Of a stretch of 64,000 nt of DNA, positions 33,201 to 40,248 are shown piece after piece. The stretch covers positions 43,350,955 through 43,414,954 of the forward strand of contig CM063111.1 in NCBI GenBank assembly GCA_031841125.1, given 5' to 3'. The stretch's first letter is position 1; each line of letters begins with the position of its first letter. Both the position numbers and the translations under genes were made by a program. The DNA is from Acanthococcus lagerstroemiae (lineage: Eukaryota > Arthropoda > Insecta > Hemiptera > Eriococcidae). Below the pieces are notes generated by a model. The model was not told the DNA's origin, made no database searches, and saw only the letters and a list, made by a program, of their open reading frames with translations.

Positions 33201-35878
33201 CAACCTTGGGATTGGGCCGGTAGATGTACTGAGATACAGGCTACGGAAAGAAGGGGGTAGGCAACTCATCGTCTGTCGTACACGGGTCACCAGACGCTGG
33301 TGACGGCCCTCACTGCTACAAACTCGATTTTAAAAGGGGAGCATCTTTGCCGTCTGTGCCACACGACCATTCCGACTTTACGTCGTCGGGTCTTCATTTC
33401 GCATCCAACGTCGGGTTCCCCGCCTAATGCACAGATTCCGAGCGCGGGACGTACTTAACTGTAGGGACTGAAAGAAGTTCACGCCCGCACTTGCCAGCTG
33501 CAAGCCCTTGAGGTTCCCTTTTAGTCGCCTTTTACGACAGGCAGGGTTACTGTGGGAAAATTCTACTACCCGTCCCCACACGGGGAAGGAAAGGACTTAC
33601 TGCATATCTGCCTGATGATACAACTGATTAGAACAGGGCTATAGCCAGTGCAAGGCTTTGCTCACACTGGAACTTGGTTTCGTCCACCTTAGCAAAACCG
33701 AACGTTCATTATTGTATATTGATGCCGCGAATGGATGCGATCTTCAAATTTAATGTTATATTTAAAATTAGCGACCATGTAGAACACTATTTCAACAGGT
33801 CTCTCGATTTGAAAAATTAATTTAGTGCTATCTTTCCTGATCGGCATTTGACTCAGTTCATGGAAGGGGAATTTTAAAATCTTGCCACATGAAGATTTCA
33901 TTTTTGGTTCTGAGTCGATACCAACCACGCTTTCGAAAAGATGTAAGCTAGGGTTGATGGATTATCGTGCCTTCCCCTTATAACTTCCTGGAACGGTAGA
34001 GTTATTGCCTGCCTCCCCATGACACTGTTTTGTCTGAAGGCCAAATGAAGTAAATGATAAATCAGTGTCAAAATCAAAATGCAAGTTCGATAGTGTAGCT
34101 AATTTCGCCGATGAATAACCTCTTACTTGCTGCTCTACGCATCTTCAACCGTTAGCAAAACCTCACATTTCTTTTTCAGGTCATACCTCACATGCATGAA
34201 ATGCATGTTTGGTTCCTGCTGCAAGGTGATTATGAGTCGACATATGGAGAAGTTCCACGAATTCAAAGGGAAGCGTAAGCACACCCAGCGCAAAAGCATT
34301 CCGCTCAAGAAGCCATTATACTGCGTTTGCGGCTTTTCCATCTCTTGTGGCAACGAGATGGGTAATGAACCCGATTCGAATGTGCACAGATTAGACTGTC
34401 ATTTATTGCTCATCGTCTGCTCACAAATTGCTTTTCTCTGCCACAGCCTCGCATCTCGTTCATTGTAAACGAAGAATCGCGTATCCTAATCCGGAACGCG
34501 CGGCTCAGTACGCGGTTCAGATGCAGTCGGCCAGTTTCCCACCGCTAGTGAATCTGGACGACATGGAGCCAGGTTCGGACGACGCTTCCAATAAGTGGTT
34601 GAGAGCGTTTGTGAAGAACTCCTCGTCGACGGACGACGAAGCTAAATCCAAACGGATGGCTATCAGTAAGTTCACAAAACTGGTTGGTCTTCGGTTTCAG
34701 ACACTCAAAGAGCGTAGTGTAAAATCTCTGTAATTGTAGGTGAAAAGTCGCCGCCGAGGATGTTGAGAGAGCTGGGACTCGTGCGGAAAGAATCATCATC
34801 AGTGGAGTCAGACAGTTCGGCGGTGAAGGCACCCGGTGGGTTCTCGAACTTGTCCTTCGCGTCCGTTTTGATTTCCAGTTTATGCGTATGGTCATAAAAG
34901 TCTTACTAATTGTATTCCAGAACGAGACGATACCGATTCGGATGGTGGTAGAACGTCATCGAAGCAAGCGTCTAGCAGTCGGGGGAAATCGAAAGTGAAA
35001 AAATCTGAAAACGAAGACGACGTTCAAAATGTCGAAGAATCTGTAAGTTCGTTGGTATTGTTAACTGTTGGGTCATTTTGGAATTTGGTGACGATTTGGA
35101 AATTTAAATCAATCTCTGTTAACCTGTAGTAATGAATAGGTTTTCATCGGCGAATTCTAACTGTTATAGCCCAACGACACAGAAGACGAAATAGAACCGC
35201 CGGAAGCCGATGACAGTTGCTCGTCCGAGAAGAACAACGATACCAACACTTCCGAGTCAGCTTCAAAGACTGACAACGATGCCATTGCCATTGCGGAGGC
35301 CGAAGAAGCCGCTAGCGCTGCCGAATTTATCAGTAAATCTGTTGCAGAGTCAGATGCCATTTCTGCATCAGCGGACGAGAACATTGCGGTGGCGAAGTCT
35401 GCCTCCAGCGTGCCGGTGTCTGCAGACGAGATCAGTCCATCCGAAGAAACTTCTGCCGCTTCACCGGTTGTGATGGACGCGGAGAACGCGACAGCGGAGT
35501 CTGTCGCCAGTGTAGCTGCTGATAAAAGTCCCGAGTTAATCGAGCGAATCGATGAAACCGTTGAGAGCGATAAAGAGCCCGTATCGACAGACCTACCGGC
35601 GACTGTTCCGACTAGAGAGTTGGAAAGTGCAGCTGCCAAACCTGCCGATGAAGATTTGCCGATGGAAACTGAAGAATTGAGTCCGGCTACCGAAAAGGTA
35701 ATTGAAACTGGTTCGGTTATTCGAGTGGTAATTTAATCGAAAGTTACGTATCATTGTGTTGTTTTAGATGGACGGTCTCGAAGAGAATCCGGTGGCAATG
35801 GAGTGCGAAGAGAACGTCGACGAGCAGAGCAAAATGGTGGTGGACTCTGAAACTCAAGATGGCATGATGGTGGATTAA
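15204..35878 (+). CDS. POGZ/ZNF280/row-like zinc-finger protein with ISXO2 domain
   Basis: Twenty-six exons join in frame to 1503 residues: 15204-15436, 15513-15636, 15719-15830, 15904-15959, 16058-16148, 16225-16416, 16489-16686, 16787-17013, 17299-17520, 17606-17731, 18654-18878, 18959-19100, 19969-20081, 20152-20346, 20459-20674, 26054-26212, 26300-26479, 27604-27720, 27818-27932, 28039-28249, 34180-34361, 34447-34665, 34740-34835, 34921-35042, 35170-35697 and 35768-35878. Order: Pro/Thr-rich N-terminus; VVDLTEDD SUMO-interacting motif (about 280-287); ISXO2/Merlin-like domain (about 405-640); a YYYG motif; C2H2-type fingers (about 825-1218); acidic C-terminus. The fingers (CFGC, CRYC, CLIC, CNIC, CPFC, CNKC, CLEC, CMKC, CVCG) follow the order and spacing of vertebrate POGZ. 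POGZ and fly Row act in HP1-linked chromatin, so a nuclear role is inferred. One gene rather than two is favoured because the frame closes across all 25 introns. RNA data could still split it. Confidence 0.85.
16787..19100 (+). other. Domesticated ISXO2/Merlin-type transposase domain exons
   Basis: Five exons of the large gene encode a fold resembling IS1595/Merlin transposases. VFCNSIFEGAPHAPTVLLKL (from residue 412) matches the helical region before the DDE core. KKIEVGVISLGTTS (482-495) sits where active enzymes have a V-E-(V/I)-D-E core. TTIVTDYTVDRATLNELGF (D557) matches the second catalytic Asp strand. FLDELVWRERWG (616-627) matches the C-terminal Y-L-x-E-F-x-W-R motif. The first catalytic Asp is absent (E485-V-G) and the usual HTN..E..W block is replaced, so catalysis is unlikely. 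The N-terminal zinc ribbon is reduced to WISDCCPQKFVS. I infer exaptation for binding or dimerisation. Confidence 0.72.
17732..18653. repeat. Degenerate GACTCGTT-type minisatellite in intron
   Basis: From about 17985 to 18550 the intron is made of imperfect copies of words such as GAAGACTCGTTA, GAAACTCAGTTGGAC and GAGACTCGTAAAG, with spacings of 10-40 bp. Two near-exact copies of GGGACTGATCAAAACTCCTT occur at about 18036 and 18085. The tract is strand-biased and resembles the complement of 1-300. Confidence 0.6.
19101..19968. other. Intron with CAGAC/CTGTC-rich sequence
   Basis: The intron between the exons ending at 19100 and starting at 19969 is rich in ggcagacag, ccgtctgtc and similar words, plus an A-run near 19825. 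No coding exon is needed. The tract resembles 6235-6330. Confidence 0.45.
20675..21102. other. Start of 5.4-kb intron, nothing recognised
   Basis: This is the first part of the intron between exon 15 (YYYG exon) and exon 16 (first zinc finger). No ORF or repeat of note was found before 21103. Confidence 0.4.
21103..22430. repeat. Dispersed repeat with minisatellite body, copy 1
   Basis: The unit begins GTATACAGGGTTATTCAATT and passes through a unique head (to GGCGCTGTTACGGACAACAG at about 21232-21251). It then becomes over 1 kb of imperfect units containing CCGATAATTTTCAAGAATTT and CATCGGAAATTTTC words, roughly 60-75 bp apart. The same head and body recur at 46707-48080. No ORF survives. It may be a non-autonomous DNA transposon with an internal satellite. 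It sits in the 5.4-kb intron of the POGZ-like gene. Confidence 0.75.
22837..23392. repeat. Inverted-repeat element (MITE-like)
   Basis: The ends are about 30-bp inverted copies: AAGGCTGCTTTTCCAAAACG at 22837 and CGTTTTGGAAAAGCAGCCTT ending at 23392. Two internal relatives of the same sequence occur at 23039-23070 and 23197-23232. No coding capacity or clear target duplication is visible. Confidence 0.6.
23400..23870 (-). pseudogene. RTE-like LINE reverse transcriptase C-terminal scrap
   Basis: Two minus-strand fragments read in order: 23829-23608 (NANVQKTKY, then EYSGQIFSQ) and 23618-23400 (CLSYGAQKIGTLSKTIKRRMERSILG). They match the region after the catalytic YADD box in RTE/CR1-type 'endonuclease-reverse transcriptase' ORFs, where YGAETWTL...R..E..ML is usual. 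The frame changes between pieces and both ends are missing. Confidence 0.7.
24685..25262. repeat. Direct duplication of about 300 bp
   Basis: Unit 1 (from about 24687) has AAATCTGTTTTTCGAAAACA, CACGTGATTC, GATAAGCTTTTTTCAACGTG, then TTTACGCTCTTTCTAAGGAT and ATGTCGTTTGGTCGG. Unit 2 (from about 24987) repeats these in the same order and orientation with scattered changes and an extra 25-30 bp. No ORF is present. The remainder of this intron up to 26053 is unannotated AT-rich DNA. Confidence 0.65.
26054..28249 (+). other. POGZ-type zinc-finger exons 16-20 of the large gene
   Basis: The exons encode CFGCGLTYQNNIQFMKHLAGH, CRYCLKNFTSAFDLEDH, CLICNERFRHRGALINHMQTTH, CNICKFRSSVHTEIVDHFYEVH, CPFCLKTV...FFFDHLQRH, CNKCVLSFVHKKYLNDHRKDDH and the CLEC half-finger. 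Several introns fall between the two zinc-binding His residues, so each proposed splice restores a complete finger, which independently confirms the junctions. The motif LPYQCNICKFRSS followed by VDHF is very close to the equivalent POGZ finger. Confidence 0.85.
26480..27603. other. 1.1-kb intron of the large gene
   Basis: This separates finger exons that join in frame. A plus ORF at 27187-27564 (125 codons) has no recognisable domain and no splice support, so it is treated as chance. Confidence 0.45.
28416..29649 (-). pseudogene. LINE RNase H and C-terminal region
   Basis: After the reverse transcriptase come the thumb-like RPRITYAAIVWWGRV and LDHLQRVPTTALERLLNFPP. RNase H follows with VWFADASKNDQSVGNGI and EIMASRAAIDRSQQKGL. 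The C-terminal CRYCGEEEETSIHIICQCPA is a Cys-Cys-His-Cys motif. RNase H acidic positions (FADAS, VEIMA) can be seen. Frames change near 29032, 28987 and 28700. Confidence 0.82.
29695..30886 (-). pseudogene. LINE reverse transcriptase
   Basis: Pieces in order are: 30886-30617 (KAPGPDGIYP); 30731-30291 (IPQSWRGVRVVFLPKPGRDP, YRLMSLSSFMLKTLEKLIDR, QHAYMAGKSVESSLHSLV); 30215-30021 (GCPQGGVLSPLLWSLIVD); 30018-29695 (GYADDLAVVV, KTEIILFTRKRK, VKYLGVYLD). The YADD catalytic box is intact. At least three frame changes separate the pieces. Confidence 0.9.
31229..31996 (-). pseudogene. LINE endonuclease (APE-type) domain
   Basis: The domain starts MIRVLQVNLHQCKAT at 31996, with LLQEPWYHPEQVRG, ICSAYFPSDSRDSPPTDELR, LLVGCDANLHHTI and, after a frame change, SDHRYIQYQIRAPKQ (31492-31229). 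QVNL, the E of LQEPW, GCDAN and SDH are the apurinic-like endonuclease signatures. A stop after HHTI, shown by tagtatgg near 31560, breaks the ORF. Confidence 0.85.
32024..32946 (-). pseudogene. LINE ORF1 (DUF4780-like nucleic-acid binding)
   Basis: The N-terminal half (32946 to about 32240) is Thr/Gly/Pro-rich, then a Lys/Arg-rich segment with SGKRPRETPSTGPEKAPPKK, then VAIFRGGYPKTTLTAEEAKG. After a frameshift near 32240 it continues as ERLELQNQGLSAESWYVAHC and stops at 32024. The combination 'V.IVR..YP...LT.EQ' followed by 'L..QN.GL.T..W.V' is typical of DUF4780 proteins encoded by some LINEs. No CCHC knuckle is seen. Confidence 0.7.
33606..34179. other. Intron remainder ahead of exon 21
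   Basis: This lies between the LINE 5' end and the acceptor ctttttcag before 34180. No coding content is recognised. Confidence 0.5.
34180..35878 (+). other. Last fingers and acidic Ser/Ala-rich tail of large gene
   Basis: Exons 21-22 give SYLTCMKCMFGSCCKVIMSRHMEKFH and CVCGFSISCGNEMASHLVHC, matching the final POGZ zinc-finger block. Exons 23-26 encode about 285 residues dominated by E, D, S and A, with ERDDTDSDGG, short basic patches (RGKSKVKKSE) and an acidic end, ETQDGMMVD. This tail looks disordered. Vertebrate POGZ has a pogo DDE domain at this end; nothing like it is present here. The stop TAA is at 35876-35878. Confidence 0.8.
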
Positions 35879-36660
35879 AAAACGGTTTCTGATTGTAAAT
35901 TCAGCACGTGGGTTCATCGTGAATTTTGTTTTGTTGATCTTATTGTTTTTTGTATTCAGATTTCTTGTTTCCCTTCCGTGTGCATTCATTTCTTTGTTTT
36001 CAGATGCATTTTTTGTACATATTGCATGTTAATTTTAAATACTTCGTGTTTGTATTTTGTAAGTATTGTAAAGCAATCATATTTTTTATACCTTTTGTCC
36101 TGTGTTATTCAACTCGATTTACGTTTTCATTTGACTGAAGTTGAAACGCATTTGAGGAACCTGATATTAGTAATTACAGATTTGTGAACCGGCAAGGCGG
36201 TAAAACTTGGAAAAGTGTTGTTTTTGTTGAGTAATGGGGATGGTCTAAAGTTAGATTCAGCGACTGTACAGGTGAATTGATGACTGGAAGAAACATTTAG
36301 ATTTTGCAGAACTTAGAAACGTAGAAAACGTGTCCTTCACGCAAGTCTTATTGAGGATGCACAGTTGACTGCATCATGCCATTGCAATTCACCTCGTCGA
36401 TTTTACCCTTCCTGATGTGGTTTAGAAAGATTGATTACCAGATTGTAAGTTCACACGAATACTTTGAAAAACTGCATTCCTTCACCCGGGTTGTATTGGA
36501 ATGTTTTGTATCTTCAGGAACTATATTCTATGAACTTCGGAGTTATTCATTTGGAATGCAACAAAGATGTGTACCTGTGACTGTTGTGATATTGGAACAT
36601 GGGTTGGAGAATGAACCCATTAATTTTTAGGTTCTTTCATTGCATGAGTCGCTGAAAATG
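35879..36660. other. 3' UTR and intergenic region after the large gene
   Basis: T-rich sequence with many TTTTGT words directly follows the stop and is probably 3' UTR. No ORF with family resemblance was found. Confidence 0.4.
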
Positions 36661-37090
36661 TACCGTCAGCTGGGGTAATATCGGTCATCTGTGACTTGTA
36701 GGAGCGCTAGTATCGTTATCAGTAAAGTGAAGTGGTTATGTCTAGGGCTAGGAAAAATATGCTTTGGCATATTTTTTTCCATTGCGCCACAGTGGGTTAT
36801 GTTTGGTATCTGGACGAATCAGAAGATTTTGAGTAAAATGAGCTGCGCATATTTTTCAAAAATTGGCATATTTTGATTCTCTGAGCATATTTTGGCATAT
36901 TTTAGCTGATTTTTCAGCATATTAGGGAATATTTCACTGAAATTCACAATTTTGAAGAATATTTGCCAATTTTTTTCACTGTTCATGATCAACACTGTTA
37001 AATTGCATGTCATAAGAAAAAGGTCTCAGTGTATAGTTACCACTGAGGCCTTTTTCTTCTGACACATCACAATTCTTGAAAAATTAAAAT

Positions 37091-37543
37091 CAGGGCTGAC
37101 AAGCCAATCATCATTGGCTTAAACTTCACGATTGGCTTACAAGCCAATGGCCGATTTTGATTAGCTTGGGAATGGCTTTTTCATAATTTCATCAACTGCT
37201 TCCAGCCGTTCATGATTGGCTTTTGGCTTAATTAGCGAGTTACATGTCCATTTACTATAATAGAATCACCCGTACAGTTCGAAAATGTCGCTCTTTTCTA
37301 TCATAGATCGAACTGACACGCAAAAACGTCAAAAACTCTATCTTATGAGTGTATTTAGATTCGTCGTCCTAGAAGAAGAAAAAAAAAAAAAAATTCATTG
37401 GCTTGTGCTGCTTCGATAAATTGATCGGCTTTTTATTGGCTTAATGCTTTTTGAAGGATTGGCTTTTGATTAGCTTCACAAGCCAATGAAATACGGCTTC
37501 TTCTTCTGCTAAGCCAATCATTCGCTTTAGCTTGTCAGCCCTG
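37091..37543. mobile_element. hAT MITE, 8-bp TSD attaaaat
   Basis: The ends CAGGGCTGACAAGC and GCTTGTCAGCCCTG are inverted, and the flanks are exact attaaaat (37083-37090 and 37544-37551). Subterminal regions are full of AAGCCAATCA/TGATTGGCTT words in both orientations. Another, diverged copy of this family lies inverted at 44980-46344. No ORF is present. Confidence 0.93.
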
Positions 37544-37588
37544 ATTAAAATTAATTGAAAAACATGAGAGCATGAGAACATGACATTT

Positions 37589-37664
37589 CTGCCATCCAAA
37601 AAATAATTGACGTATGTTCTATGAGAGCTAAATGGAACATACGTCAATTATTTTTGTATGGCAG
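37589..37664. ncRNA. 76-nt hairpin of pre-miRNA size
   Basis: The left arm CTGCCATCCAAAAAATAATT continuing to GACGTATGTTC pairs with the right arm GAACATACGTCAATTATTTT continuing to TGTATGGCAG. The stem is about 31 bp with one mismatch and one bulge, and the loop is about 15 nt. It lies inside the hAT element 36743-37864, outside its nested insertion. It could be a transposon-derived small-RNA precursor or just a tiny nested palindromic insertion. Strand and expression are unknown. Confidence 0.45.
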
Positions 37665-38020
37665 ATTTGCTGGATCACAATGCTCTGTATTTACAGAGGA
37701 AAGAAAGAGCTTTAAAAAATCTGTGATTTGATACCCATATTGCAAAAGCATATTTTGGCATATTCTTGGTTTTTGGAGAATATTTTTAGCATATTTTTAT
37801 CAGTAATGCGGCAAATTTTATGCGCATATTTTACATTTTTTTGAGCATATTTTTCCTAGCCCTAGTTATGTCTTATGTTATATGACACCAGTGCCAGTGG
37901 TAATGTTGTTTACTCATTACTTGCTGTAGGAACGCTAGTAGGTTTTGTTATTAGTAAACAAGTCATGACCTGAGTGACCGATATTACCAGGTGTGTCTGA
38001 TATTACCCCGGTCGACGGTA

Positions 38021-40248
38021 GTTATCAGTGATATGCTATCTAGTACTACAAGCCACACCACATGACCCCAAAAAGTTACAGGAGAAGCAAGAAACTGATG
38101 CGGACTGCAGTAAAGGTTTTAAGAAATTGCAAAAAAAAAAAAAAATGGGTCATGTTCTTGAGAATGATAAATTTGTGATACACGGGACCTTTTTCATCCG
38201 ATCCACCGTTTTACAGTCTATCCAACGTGCAACACCTAAAAATCGATATTTTGAGGGTTACGTGGTATTGCTCCTAATATGACAATTTGTCCTACTGTCT
38301 CTTCACAGATGCCACGTTGTGCCCAATAATTCGCGTCTGATGTACCTACTACCCCTTGAATGAATGTAGTAGGTAATTACTTCTAATATATAACCTACCT
38401 ACAACTGTTTAATATATTCGAAATACAGAGAATAGGGTGAAGATGAAGATCATCTGAACTTGATGTTCATGAGTTTGCTGATGGTTGTAAGGAGAAGATA
38501 TGTATACCATTTGATGACAAAAATTAGAATTGAAAGTTGAAGAAAAACTTTTTAGATACATATATGTGCTGTTAGTTGTAACATTTTCCTGTAGATGTAT
38601 GGAATGGCTAATAGGTGCAAGTGGGGAGGATGGGGCTTAAGGCCTGTCCGTTCTTCAAACTGACTAAAAGCCCCCCCCCCCTTAAAAACAGCTGAAAATC
38701 ATACGAGTGAAAGAAGTTTCAGCGTGCTACTGTTAACCCCCATTCCGAGTTGGCTATTTGCGCTTATGAAACTGCCAGTACATATAATATGTTGTTGGGT
38801 ACTATTATTATTGTTGCCAAACAAATTTGAAGTGATCAATAAAAAAGTTCAGGTTCAAAGAAGGAAAGTCCAAGTTTGGTTCAACATTACTTTTTTATTT
38901 GTCATCCTTTAATTCAAGTTCGAGTTCATCAAAAACTGAGCAAGTTCGCGAACTTATAAGTTTACAAATTGAGCTTGCCCATTATCTGCCAGCGACAGAT
39001 TCTCGCTACCTATTACACCCCCCCCCCCTCCAGTAATGGACTTGGCTAGTACAAACAAAACAATATAAGCGAGCAGGAGGATCTTTGTGTCACATCCAGT
39101 ATACCTATCCTTCATCGCAGAGTAGTCAAGTGGGCGTATTTGAAACCAGATTTCCTCCCCCTGCTCCAGTTGCTATAAATTTGGATTTGGCAGCAGGGCC
39201 ATTAGATTTACGAGTACCTACTACACTAGGAAATAGATGCTAGTTTGTTTTACCGGCGAGGGGCGAGTGTAAACGAGGGTTTTTTAGAGCGCAAGAGTGA
39301 TGTAATGCCTTTAAATTGCAGAGGGGTAGAGCAATTCACTTTCACTGGGGAATTTGATTAAGACACGTTTATCAGATTCAACTGAACAGGTTTTGGTCCT
39401 TTGGTTCAGTTCTCCCAGTAAGCCGAGTTTATTAAGAAAGACAAACAGCTATGTTCTGTGACAGCAGCTTGTCCTACTAAGATAGCCCAAATTCCAAAAG
39501 CAAGGATGGGCATGCCCGTACCATCTTTACTCTTTAGAACAGAAAGATTAATGGGTTTTATCACTAAATATAATTAAAATATGACTGATGCGTTGACGCG
39601 TTCCCTGCGTTCCCTTGCTATCTCATCCAGGGACAAAAAAAAAAAAAAAAAAGCTGAACGCCAAAAGTTGGAAGCAGAACGACTTTCCCCTCCAGGTCAA
39701 AGGTAAAAAGATGAAAGTTGAATGGTGAAAAGTCAAAAGCGAAATCAGAAGCCAATAGTTTTCTCTGGAAGCAAAATCTTTATAGTATAGCAGTATAGGG
39801 CTCTCAGGTCCTAAGTCCCCTCATCAGAAAAAGTAAGAATCAAAATGGCAGATGAGTATACCCATTATGAAGTTGATAGAGCCTTAGGTTCACATTTAAG
39901 TATGTTCAGGAAAATGGATCTAATAAAAGAGAATATTAAGTCCTTTCTCAAGACCTTATCAGATCAGTGAATATCGGAAAAACAATGAAAAACATCGCAG
40001 TTGGCAGCAATGTCTCTTACGTTAGTATATTTTTTTTATTAGTCAGAGTCACACTGATTTACTGATTTGCATTCTGCATAGTTTGAAAATTAAAATATTT
40101 TGATATTTGATGTAAGCAAGTTAATTTTTCGTTTTGGAATTTTTAATTTTCTTATTGAATAATTATTCATAATTCTGTTTTGAAATTGTACATTTCAAGT
40201 TCAAGCGTGATAGCGGCCACTCGAATCTCCTGTTCTAATTCAGCGGAT
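38021..40248. other. Intergenic region upstream of UCHL5
   Basis: AT-rich sequence holds C-runs at about 38671 and 39010 and A-runs at 38131 and 39636. No exon or transposon with clear boundaries was found. The UCHL5 promoter must lie near the right end. Confidence 0.4.

Larger units (their letters stand above)
28334..33583 (-). mobile_element. LOA/I-type LINE (non-LTR retrotransposon), decayed
   Basis: A near full-length antisense LINE fills most of the 5.9-kb intron between exons 20 and 21 of the POGZ-like gene. Read on the minus strand, its 5' UTR starts near 33583 with CCCCGTGTGGGGACGGG. It contains the GTCGTAAAAGGCGACTAAAAG box common in insect LINEs. ORF1, endonuclease, reverse transcriptase, RNase H and a C-terminal Cys/His motif follow in order. 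Likely target duplications are GGAAGG(G)AAAGG..CTT..TGCAT at about 28311-28332 and 33584-33605; they differ at a few bases, as expected for an old insertion. RNase H plus a DUF4780-like ORF1 suggests the LOA or I group. Several frameshifts and stops make it inactive. Confidence 0.88.
36743..37864. mobile_element. Non-autonomous hAT element, 8-bp TSD gttatgtc
   Basis: It starts TAGGGCTAGGAAAAATATGC and ends GCATATTTTTCCTAGCCCTA, a perfect 20-bp terminal inverted repeat. The flanks carry exact gttatgtc (36735-36742 and 37865-37872). The interior has many GCATATTTTGGCATATTTT words near both ends and no transposase. It is itself host to 37091-37543. Confidence 0.93.
36661..38020. mobile_element. 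Possible Tc1/mariner-like element hosting two hATs
   Basis: Inverted ends CCGTCAGCTGGGGTAATATC (36663) and GATATTACCCCGGTCGACGG (to 38018) are each flanked by TA, as expected for Tc1/mariner. Most of the body is taken up by the hAT element 36743-37864. Only about 235 bp of the outer element remains, including a second TGACCGATATTACC copy at 37974. The ends match at about 20 of 25 positions, so the call is moderate. Confidence 0.5.

Noticed and set aside
35157..35639. 160-codon minus ORF rich in Ser and Ala
   Set aside because: It is the antisense shadow of the acidic exon 25 of the large gene, whose codon bias keeps the opposite frame open.
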